Of a DNA stretch of 6,333 nt, positions 1 to 5,138 are shown piece after piece (position 1 is the first letter of the stretch; every line of letters begins with the position of its first letter). The DNA is from Acidovorax sp. Its GTDB lineage: Bacteria; Pseudomonadota; Gammaproteobacteria; Burkholderiales; Burkholderiaceae_C. The notes beneath the pieces are model-generated. The model worked only from the letters and a program-made list of their open reading frames with translations, was not told the DNA's origin and did no database searches. The stretch is from the NCBI GenBank assembly GCA_030150585.1, contig JASLFM010000571.1, forward strand, positions 1 through 6,333, in the 5' to 3' direction. The translations under genes were made by a program, and so were the position numbers.

Positions 1-180
1 GAGCAGGCGCAGCGCCGTGCTCTTGTACAGCCGCGTGCGCTGCGCGAGTTCGGCCAGCGAAAGGGCCTGGTCGCCGGTGCGGAAAGCGGCGAGCAGCGAG
101 AGCGCGCGGTCCACGGCGGCGGCGCCGCCGGGCGCGGCGGATGCATCGGCCACCGATTCGGTCTGGGCTTTGCGGGGCAT
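1..180 (-). CDS. IclR-family transcriptional regulator, N-terminal part (cut by window edge)
   Basis: The reverse strand encodes 60 residues that run off the left edge. A disordered Ala/Gly-rich start (residues 1-21) is followed by AVDRALSLLAAF (22-33) and then SLAELAQRTRLYKSTALRLL (41-60). This is the usual opening of IclR-family winged helix-turn-helix domains: the first helix, then a HTH whose recognition helix carries the K-S-T-xx-R pattern. The effector-binding GAF-like domain lies outside the window. The ATG at 180-178 is preceded by AGGAG (191-187) with a 6-nt gap, which supports this start. The gene diverges from the lyase/CoA-transferase/receptor operon, the classic arrangement for an IclR regulator that controls a neighbouring catabolic operon in response to its substrate or an intermediate. 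Family assignment is firm for the DNA-binding part. The target and effector are inference. Confidence 0.85.
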   Translation of the reverse strand, partial: MPRKAQTESVADASAAPGGAAAVDRALSLLAAFRTGDQALSLAELAQRTRLYKSTALRLL

Positions 181-194
181 GGGCGACTCCTGGG

Positions 195-224
195 TTGACA
201 GCGCCCGAGAAGACGCGCCATTAT
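195..224 (+). promoter_or_regulatory. Putative sigma70 promoter of the catabolic operon
   Basis: A perfect -35 box TTGACA (195-200) is followed after 18 nt by CATTAT (219-224), which matches 4 of 6 bases of the -10 consensus. Transcription would start near 231, exactly where the inverted repeats begin, about 33 nt before the lyase ATG. A regulator bound at the repeats would block initiation. The assignment is by eye only. A weaker alternative is TTGAAG (225-230) with TATCTT (246-251), spaced 15 nt. Confidence 0.5.
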
Positions 225-247
225 TTGAAGGTAAGAACGATGTTCTA
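220..247 (-). promoter_or_regulatory. Possible promoter of the divergent iclR gene
   Basis: On the reverse strand AATAAT (225-220) matches 5 of 6 bases of the -10 consensus. A weak -35 candidate TAGAAC lies 16 nt upstream of it (about 247-242). The two elements would flank or overlap the inverted repeats at 231-253, so one bound regulator could control both directions. The -35 match is poor and the call is tentative. Confidence 0.3.
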
Positions 248-253
248 TCTTAC
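231..253. promoter_or_regulatory. Nested inverted repeats, candidate IclR operator
   Basis: Two inverted repeats overlap here. The outer one is GTAAGA (231-236) paired with TCTTAC (248-253), separated by 11 nt. The inner one is AGAAC (234-238) paired with GTTCT (242-246), separated by 3 nt. Their centres differ by 2 nt. They lie in the AT-richer part of the intergenic region between divergent iclR and the operon, at the predicted start point of the operon promoter. IclR-family proteins bind short palindromes in such positions. That this site is the operator is inference from location and symmetry. Confidence 0.5.
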
Positions 254-263
254 AGAATAAACC

Positions 264-1202
264 ATGCCCACTCAATCCCCCGAAGTCCTTATCAGCGAGG
301 TCGGCCCGCGCGATGGCCTGCAGTCCGTGAAGGCCACCATGCCCACGGCCGACAAGCTGCGCTGGATCGATGCGCTGTACGCCAGCGGCATCCGCGAGAT
401 CGAGGTGGCCTCGTTCGTGCCGGCCAGGCTGCTGCCCCAGATGGCCGACGCGGCCGAGGTCGTGCGCCATGCGCTCGCGCTGCCCGGGCTCACCGTGATG
501 GCGCTGGTGCCCAACCTGCGCGGCGCCGAGGCGGCGTTGGCGGCGGGCGTGCACAAGCTCACGCTGCCGGTGTCGGCCAGCGAAGCGCATTCGTTGGCCA
601 ACGTGCGCAAGACGCGCAAAGACATGGTCGAGGAACTGGCACGCATCGTGCGCCTGCGCGACGAGCGCGCGCCGGGCGTGAAGATCGAGGCAGGCATCTC
701 CACCGCCTTCGGCTGCACGCTGCAGGGCGCGGTGGCCGAGGACGACGTGGTATGGCTCGCCGCCGCCGTGATCGAGGCCGGGGCCGACGAATCGGGCCTC
801 TCGGACACCACGGGCATGGCCAACCCGGCCCAGGTGCGGCGCCTGTTCAACCGCGTGCGCGCCGAGATCGGCGAACGCACGGGCGCGGCCCACCTGCACA
901 ACACGCGCGGCCTGGGCCTGGCGAACTGCCTGGCCGCCTATGACGTGGGCGTGCGCACCTTCGACAGCTCGCTCGGCGGCCTGGGCGGCTGCCCTTATGC
1001 ACCGGGCGCCTCGGGCAACGTGGTCACCGAAGACCTCGTCTTCATGTTCGAGGCCATGGGTGTGCGCACCGGCATTGATTTGAACCGGCTCATGGCTGCG
1101 CGCGAACCGCTGCAGGCTGGGCTGCCCGGCGAGCCGCTGTACGGCATGACGCCCGAGGCCGGGTTGCCCAAGGGGTTTGCACAGGAGGCCGCGAATGTCT
1201 GA
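264..1202 (+). CDS. Hydroxymethylglutaryl-CoA lyase-like enzyme (HMGL-like TIM barrel)
   Basis: This 312-residue cytosolic enzyme aligns over its whole length with HMG-CoA lyases, which split (3S)-3-hydroxy-3-methylglutaryl-CoA into acetoacetate and acetyl-CoA. EVGPRDGLQ (12-20) supplies the catalytic Arg16 and metal ligand Asp17. Glu47 in IEVASFVP matches human Glu72. His210 and His212 match the metal-binding HxH pair. GGLGGCPYAPGASGN (238-252) is the HMG-CoA lyase signature, with catalytic Cys243 and metal ligand Asn252. One difference is HLHNTRG where canonical enzymes have HCHDTYG, and another is DTTGMANP where human has DTIGVGTP, so this may be a paralogous subfamily with another substrate; citramalyl-CoA is one possibility. 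The ATG at 264 has no clear Shine-Dalgarno sequence. It is the first gene of a three-gene operon and overlaps the next by 8 bp. The fold and lyase class are secure, the exact substrate is not. Confidence 0.88.
   Translation: MPTQSPEVLISEVGPRDGLQSVKATMPTADKLRWIDALYASGIREIEVASFVPARLLPQMADAAEVVRHALALPGLTVMALVPNLRGAEAALAAGVHKLTLPVSASEAHSLANVRKTRKDMVEELARIVRLRDERAPGVKIEAGISTAFGCTLQGAVAEDDVVWLAAAVIEAGADESGLSDTTGMANPAQVRRLFNRVRAEIGERTGAAHLHNTRGLGLANCLAAYDVGVRTFDSSLGGLGGCPYAPGASGNVVTEDLVFMFEAMGVRTGIDLNRLMAAREPLQAGLPGEPLYGMTPEAGLPKGFAQEAANV
1183..1188 (+). promoter_or_regulatory. Ribosome binding site that fixes the CoA-transferase start
   Basis: A perfect AGGAGG lies 6 nt before the ATG at 1195, inside the 3' end of the lyase gene. 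It favours ATG 1195 over the in-frame TTG at 1177, which would add six residues ahead of the conserved family N-terminus and would leave this site inside the coding region. Confidence 0.85.
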
Positions 1203-2394
1203 CACCACCCACCTGCCTTACGCGGGCGTGCGCGTCATCGAATTCACCCACATGGTCATGGGCCCCACCTGCGGCATGGTGCTGGCGGACCTGGGGGCCG
1301 AGGTCATCAAGATCGAACCCATCGCGGGCGACAACACGCGCAAGCTGCTGGGCTCGGGCGCGGGGTTCTTCCCCATGTTCAACCGCAACAAGAAGAGCGT
1401 GGCGCTCGACTTGCAGACGCCCGAGGGCAAGGAGGCGGCGCTGCGCCTCATCGCTACCGCCGACGTGGTGAGCGAGAACTTCAAGCCCGGCACCATGAAG
1501 AAGCTGGGGCTGGACTACGAGAGCCTGTCCGCCCTGCACCCGCGCCTGGTATACGTGAGCCACAAGGGCTTTCTGCCAGGCCCCTACGACCACCGCACGG
1601 CCCTCGACGAGGTGGTGCAGATGATGGGCGGCCTGGCCTACATGACGGGCCGCCCCGGCGACCCGCTGCGCGCGGGCACGAGCGTGAACGACATCATGGG
1701 CGGCATGTTCGGCGCCATCGGCGCCATGGCCGCGCTGCGCGCGCGCGAGCAGACCGGGCGCGGGCAAGAGGTGCAGGCGGCGCTGTTCGAGAACAACGTG
1801 TTCCTCGTGGCGCAGCACATGATGCAGTTCGCCGTGACGGGCCAGCCCGCCGCGCCCATGCCCAGCCGCATCTCGGCCTGGGCGGTGTACGACGTGTTCA
1901 CCGTGAAGGATGGCGAGCAGATCTTCCTGGCCGTGGTGAGCGATACGCAGTGGGCGTTGTTCTGCGAGGCTTTCCAGCTCGGCGAGCTGAAGGCCGACCC
2001 GCGCCTGGCCACCAACAACGACCGGGTGCGCGCCCGCGAATGGATGATGCCGCTGCTGCGCTCGCACCTCGCGCAGTTCAGCGCGGCCGAGCTGGCAGCC
2101 GTGTTCGAGAAGCACGGCCTGCCCTTTGCGCCCATCACGCAGCCGCAGGCGCTGTTCGACGACCCGCACCTCAATGCCACGGGTGGCCTTGCGCCGCTCA
2201 CCCTGCCCGACGGCCGCACCACGCGCGTGCCCCTGCTGCCCGTCACGCTGGACGGTGCGCGACCGGGCCTGCGCCTGGATCCGCCACGCCTGGGCGAACA
2301 CACGCGCGCGCTGCTGCGCGAGGCGGGCTACACCGATGCCGAGCTTGACCTGCTGCATGCGCACCACATCATCCAAGGAGACACGCAACCATGA
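1195..2394 (+). CDS. CaiB/BaiF class III (family III) acyl-CoA transferase
   Basis: The 399-residue product has the length and layout of family III CoA-transferases, interlocked dimers that move CoA from a donor such as succinyl-CoA to a carboxylic acid through an aspartyl-CoA thioester. It shows the N-terminal GVRVIEFTHMVMGPTCGMVLADLGAEVIKIE stretch (11-41, key pattern LADLGAEVIKIE), then NRNKKSVALDL (63-73), the SENFKPG motif (93-99), and TSVNDIMGGMFGAIGAMAAL (162-181), in which Asp166 is the expected catalytic aspartate. The C-terminal half carries the usual small domain and DDPHL (322-326). It starts within the lyase gene and ends in an ATGA overlap with the receptor gene, so the three are probably translationally coupled. 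It most likely activates the acid that the lyase cleaves. Human SUGCT, of the same family, accepts glutarate and hydroxymethylglutarate, which makes the pairing plausible. Acceptor and donor cannot be read from sequence. Confidence 0.9.
   Translation: MSDTTHLPYAGVRVIEFTHMVMGPTCGMVLADLGAEVIKIEPIAGDNTRKLLGSGAGFFPMFNRNKKSVALDLQTPEGKEAALRLIATADVVSENFKPGTMKKLGLDYESLSALHPRLVYVSHKGFLPGPYDHRTALDEVVQMMGGLAYMTGRPGDPLRAGTSVNDIMGGMFGAIGAMAALRAREQTGRGQEVQAALFENNVFLVAQHMMQFAVTGQPAAPMPSRISAWAVYDVFTVKDGEQIFLAVVSDTQWALFCEAFQLGELKADPRLATNNDRVRAREWMMPLLRSHLAQFSAAELAAVFEKHGLPFAPITQPQALFDDPHLNATGGLAPLTLPDGRTTRVPLLPVTLDGARPGLRLDPPRLGEHTRALLREAGYTDAELDLLHAHHIIQGDTQP
2375..2380 (+). promoter_or_regulatory. Ribosome binding site of the Bug receptor gene
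   Basis: AAGGAG lies 10 nt before the ATG at 2391 and within the last codons of the CoA-transferase gene. It supports the ATGA overlap start and independent or coupled re-initiation on the same transcript. Confidence 0.7.
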
Positions 2395-3395
2395 ACCCCC
2401 TTTCCATCACCCGTCGCCGCTTCACCCTCGCCACGCTGGCCGGCACCCTGGGCCACGGCCTCGCGCAGGCACAGACACAGGCGCAGGGCCGCTGGCCCGA
2501 CAAGCCCATCCGCATCGTCGTGCCGTTCCCTGCGGGCGGCCCCACCGACATCACGGCGCGCGTAGTCGGCCAGGCGCTGGGCGAGGTGCTGAAAACTCCG
2601 GTTATCGTGGACAACAAGGGCGGTGCCCACGGCTTCATTGGTGCCCAGGAGGCTGCCCGCAGCGCGCCCGACGGCTACACCTTCATGATGGCCAGCATCG
2701 GCACCATGGCCATCAACCCGCGCCTGTACCCCAAGCTGCCCTATGACCCGAACAAGGACTTCGCGCCCGTGTCCCTGGTGCTGACCGTGCCCATCGTGGT
2801 CGTTGCCAATCCGCGCGAGCTGCCGGTCAAAACCCTGCCGGAACTGGTGAGCTACCTGCAGGCGAACCCGGATCGCGTCAATTTCGCGTCGGCCGGCACG
2901 GGCGGTTCGTCGCACCTGGTACCTGAATACTTCAAGACCCGCACTGGCACCCGTATGGCGCACGTGCCCTACAAGGGCTCCGGCCCGGCGGTGTCGGACC
3001 TGGTGAGCGGGCAGGTGCAGATCATGTTCGACACGCTGCTCACCAGCACGCCCTTCGTCAGGTCGGGCAAGCTGAACCTGCTGGGCGTCACCACGGCCCA
3101 GCGCCTGGCCGAGTACCCGCAGGTGCCTACGGTGGCCGAGGCCTTGGGGCTCAAGGACTTCGATGCATCGTCGTGGTATGCGATGTATGCCCCGGCCGGA
3201 ACGCCCGCCCCCATCGTCCAGCGCGTGTCCGAGGCGTTGGATGGTGTACTGAAGAAGCCCGAGGTCGCACGCCGTCTGGCGGAACTGGGCGCGGTGCCCG
3301 TGGGCGGCCCCCCCGACAAGCTGGCCGCATTTCAGCGCGCAGAGCAGGACAAATGGGGCAAGGTCATACAGACGGCCCACATCAAGCCCGACTGA
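2391..3395 (+). CDS. Bug family (TctC-like) periplasmic solute-binding protein
   Basis: This 334-residue exported protein belongs to the Bug/TctC family, extracytoplasmic receptors that mostly bind carboxylates. The N-terminus has a signal peptide with a twin-arginine-like pattern TRRRFTLA (7-14), a hydrophobic stretch to about residue 24, and a likely cleavage site after AQA (25-27). The mature protein begins with the family hallmark WPDKPIRIVVPFPAGGPTD (35-53), whose last part forms the ligand loop. DNKGGAHGFIGAQEAA (74-89) and PDGYT (93-97) follow, then VPYKGSGPAVSDLVSGQVQ (192-210) and SWYAMYAPAGTPAPIV (261-276). No tctA or tctB membrane genes are in view, which is common because Burkholderiales carry many orphan Bug genes. 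It may hand its ligand to a transporter encoded elsewhere or act as a sensor. Operon position suggests that it binds the acid handled by the transferase and lyase. Family certain, ligand unknown. Confidence 0.92.
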   Translation: MNPLSITRRRFTLATLAGTLGHGLAQAQTQAQGRWPDKPIRIVVPFPAGGPTDITARVVGQALGEVLKTPVIVDNKGGAHGFIGAQEAARSAPDGYTFMMASIGTMAINPRLYPKLPYDPNKDFAPVSLVLTVPIVVVANPRELPVKTLPELVSYLQANPDRVNFASAGTGGSSHLVPEYFKTRTGTRMAHVPYKGSGPAVSDLVSGQVQIMFDTLLTSTPFVRSGKLNLLGVTTAQRLAEYPQVPTVAEALGLKDFDASSWYAMYAPAGTPAPIVQRVSEALDGVLKKPEVARRLAELGAVPVGGPPDKLAAFQRAEQDKWGKVIQTAHIKPD

Positions 3396-3460
3396 AAATT
3401 GGAGCTAAATTGGCCTGAGTTGCGCCCGTGGCAAGCGCTAGCAGCTATTTTTGCAGGAGC
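3395..3460. repeat. Degenerate intergenic repeat/hairpin, possible terminator of the operon
   Basis: Directly after the receptor stop codon lies an imperfect hairpin. AAAAT (3395-3399) and AGCT (3403-3406) face AGCT (3443-3446) and ATTTT (3447-3451), and an inner TTGC (3420-3423) faces GCAA (3431-3434). It ends in five T residues (3448-3452), so it could act as an intrinsic terminator. The segment AAGCGCTAGCAGCTAT (3433-3448) together with TTGGCCT (3410-3416) resembles a palindromic intergenic repeat I recall as abundant in Comamonadaceae genomes, where the left arm normally mirrors AGCGCT more closely. Here the left arm has decayed. The repeat identity is from memory and only one copy is in the window. 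The hairpin itself is visible. Confidence 0.5.
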
Positions 3461-3572
3461 GTTATGCCACTCCGGAATCCCCGCGGCGCGTTGCGGGTGC
3501 CCATGGAGCCGCAGGCGGGGTGCTTCTGCATTCCCACGAGCGGGACGATATCGAATCCATGCGCTCCACGGC
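3461..3572. other. Non-coding spacer before the LysR gene
   Basis: The rest of the 212-bp gap between the receptor gene and the LysR gene has no convincing open reading frame with a start and ribosome site, no RNA-like structure I can support, and no obvious protein similarity on either strand. It stays GC-rich until about 3570, where a short T-rich promoter-like patch begins. Confidence 0.4.
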
Positions 3573-3601
3573 TTGATTTTTGACTTTTAAGCGCCTAATC
3601 T
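3573..3601 (+). promoter_or_regulatory. Putative promoter of the LysR gene, possibly giving a leaderless transcript
   Basis: TTGATT (3573-3578) and TAATCT (3596-3601) are spaced by 17 nt in a locally T-rich patch. They match 4 of 6 and 3 of 6 consensus bases. Only six bases separate the -10-like box from the ATG at 3608, so transcription would start at or next to the start codon, and no Shine-Dalgarno sequence precedes the gene. The box match is modest and the proposal is tentative. Confidence 0.35.
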
Positions 3602-3607
3602 CGGCGC

Positions 3608-4558
3608 ATGGACAAACTCAAGGCGTTCGAATCCTTCGTCTCGGTGGCGACGCGCGGCAGCCTCACGGCCGCCGCCAAGGTGGAGGGGGTCGCGCCCGCC
3701 ATCATGGGGCGCCGGCTCGATGCGCTCGAAGAGCGCCTGGGGGTGAAGCTGCTGGTGCGCACCACGCGCCGCATCACGCTCACGCACGAGGGCAGCGCGT
3801 TCCTTGAAGACTGCCAGCGCCTGCTGGCCGACATCGCCAACGCCGAGGCCAGCGTCTCGGCCGGCGGCGTCAAGGCCACGGGGCACTTGCGCATCACGGC
3901 GCCCGCAGGCTTCGGGCGGCGGCACGTGGCGCCGCTGGTGCCGCTGTTCCGAGAGCTGCACCCCGAGGTCACGATCTCCCTGAACCTCAGCGACCGCGTG
4001 GTGGACCTGGCGGGCGAGGGCTTCGACTGCGCGGTGCGCGTGGGCGACCTGCCCGATTCGGCCCTGGTGAGCGTGCGTATCGCCGACAACCGGCGCCTGT
4101 GCGTGGCCACGCCGCAGTACCTGCAGCGCCACGGCACGCCGCGCCACCCGAGCGAGCTCGCGCAGCACGACTGCCTTACGCTGTCGAGCGATGCCTCGCA
4201 GACGCGCGGCTGGGCGTTTCGCGTGCCCGTGGAAGGCGGGAGCGGCGCCACCGAGGTCGTCCACTTCAAGCCCGGCGGGCCGCTCGACTGCTCCGACGGT
4301 CAGGTGCTGCACGACTGGTGCCTGGGCGGCTGGGGCATCGCCTGGCGCAGCACCTGGGAGGTGGAAGCCGAGATCGCAGCGGGCCGCCTGGTCGCGGTGC
4401 TCGAGGACTTCTCGGCCCCGCCCAATGGCATCTACGTGGTGTTTCCGCAGCGCAAGCACATGCCGCTGCGCGTGCGGCTATGGATTGAATACCTCAAGCG
4501 CCACTACGGCCAGCCCGAGTTCTGGCGCCGCGACACGTCCGCGCGCGTGGGCAAGTGA
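3608..4558 (+). CDS. LysR-family transcriptional regulator (CrgA/DmlR-like group)
   Basis: The 316-residue product is a full-length LysR-type regulator. The winged helix-turn-helix spans residues 1-60, with LKAFESFVSVATRGSLTAAA (4-23), the recognition region GVAPAIMGRRLDALEERLG (27-45) and the wing LVRTTRRITLTHEG (49-62). A linker helix follows (about 63-90). The effector-binding domain begins at GHLRITAPAGFGRRHVAPL (92-110) and contains LSDRVVDLAGEGFDCAVRVG (127-146) and the DLPDSALVSVRIA segment (147-159), typical of the CrgA-like periplasmic-binding fold. The recognition helix is unusual in reading APAIMGRR rather than the common SPSAVSRQ. The gene runs in the same direction as the upstream operon but after a probable terminator and with its own promoter patch. 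It has no divergent partner in view, so its target is unknown; self-regulation is likely by family precedent. Confidence 0.93.
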   Translation: MDKLKAFESFVSVATRGSLTAAAKVEGVAPAIMGRRLDALEERLGVKLLVRTTRRITLTHEGSAFLEDCQRLLADIANAEASVSAGGVKATGHLRITAPAGFGRRHVAPLVPLFRELHPEVTISLNLSDRVVDLAGEGFDCAVRVGDLPDSALVSVRIADNRRLCVATPQYLQRHGTPRHPSELAQHDCLTLSSDASQTRGWAFRVPVEGGSGATEVVHFKPGGPLDCSDGQVLHDWCLGGWGIAWRSTWEVEAEIAAGRLVAVLEDFSAPPNGIYVVFPQRKHMPLRVRLWIEYLKRHYGQPEFWRRDTSARVGK

Positions 4559-4628
4559 TCCGCCGGTCCGGTCCGCGCGGGCTGCGCTACCATGCGGCAG
4601 CAACCGCCCCTCGCATGGAATCCGCCCC

Positions 4629-5087
4629 ATGAGCACCACCGAAGCCCTGCTGGCCTATGCCCACATCCTGGCCATCCTGACCCTGGCCACTTTCCTCGCC
4701 AGCGAGGCGGCGCTGTGCCGTGCCGAATGGTTCAACGCCGCCGTGGTGGAGCGCCTGGCGCGTGTCGATGCAATCTACGGTGCTTCGGCCATCGCGGTCC
4801 TGGCCACGGGGCTGGCGCGCACCTGGTGGGGCGCCAAGGGCACGGCGTGGTACTGGGCGCAGCCGCTGCTGCACGCCAAGGTGGGTCTGTTCGTGGTGAT
4901 CGGACTGCTGTCCATCGTGCCCACGGTGCGCTTTTTGCGCTGGCGTCGCCAGCTGCGCGCCACCGGGGCGCTGCCCACGGAGGGCGAGATCCGCTCCACG
5001 CGCCGCATCGTGATGATCGAGGCCCACCTGGTCGCGGTGATACCGTTGCTGGCTGTGTTCCTGGCGCGCGGCATCGGTACGCGCTAA
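4629..5087 (+). CDS. DUF2214-like integral membrane protein
   Basis: The 152-residue product has four predicted membrane segments: about residues 6-29 (ALLAYAHILAILTLATF...), 47-65 (VDAIYGASAIAVLATGLAR), 79-101 and 128-147. The second and third are joined by a Trp-rich stretch (TWWGAKGTAWYW, 65-76), and a basic cytoplasmic-type loop RFLRWRRQLR (101-110) follows the third. Histidines sit in or at the edge of three segments (His12, His82, His133), reminiscent of small haem-binding or electron-transfer membrane proteins, though haem binding is not shown. Size and layout fit the uncharacterised DUF2214 family. The ATG at 4629 was chosen because it immediately precedes the first membrane segment; the ribosome site is weak. 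It lies 70 bp after the LysR gene and converges on the psiF-like gene. Function unknown. Confidence 0.78.
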   Translation: MSTTEALLAYAHILAILTLATFLASEAALCRAEWFNAAVVERLARVDAIYGASAIAVLATGLARTWWGAKGTAWYWAQPLLHAKVGLFVVIGLLSIVPTVRFLRWRRQLRATGALPTEGEIRSTRRIVMIEAHLVAVIPLLAVFLARGIGTR

Positions 5088-5114
5088 AAAAATCGCCCCG
5101 CACTGCGGGGCGAT
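5086..5114 (-). terminator. Intrinsic terminator of the psiF-like gene
   Basis: ATCGCCCCGC (5092-5101) and GCGGGGCGAT (5105-5114) form a perfect 10-bp GC-rich stem with a 3-nt ACT loop. The seven A residues at 5086-5092 become a T-run after the hairpin when read leftward, so this is a textbook intrinsic terminator for the leftward psiF-like gene. Read rightward the stem has no T-run, so it should be a weaker stop for the membrane-protein gene, whose TAA codon (5085-5087) overlaps the A-run. Confidence 0.9.
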
Positions 5115-5138
5115 GGCCTGGAGCGATCCGCGTGGATT

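Noticed and set aside
1177..1194. TTG start at 1177 for the CoA-transferase, adding MHRRPR
   Set aside because: A perfect AGGAGG lies 6 nt before ATG 1195, and it would fall inside the coding region if TTG 1177 were used.
1090..2388. A 432-codon open frame on the reverse strand opposite the CoA-transferase gene
   Set aside because: Its composition (rich in His, Arg, Gln, Gly, Val) is that of an antisense shadow of a high-GC gene, it shows no recognisable domain, and the forward strand holds a complete conserved enzyme.
2328..3380. A 350-codon reverse-strand open frame opposite the Bug receptor gene
   Set aside because: Same shadow composition, no family similarity visible, and the forward gene is full length with signal peptide and hallmark motifs.
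3399..3590. A 63-codon forward open frame between the receptor and LysR genes
   Set aside because: It begins at a TTG inside the hairpin/repeat, has no ribosome site and resembles no protein I recognise.
3587..4459. A 290-codon reverse-strand open frame opposite the LysR gene
   Set aside because: Antisense shadow of a clear LysR regulator; no start-site support or domain.
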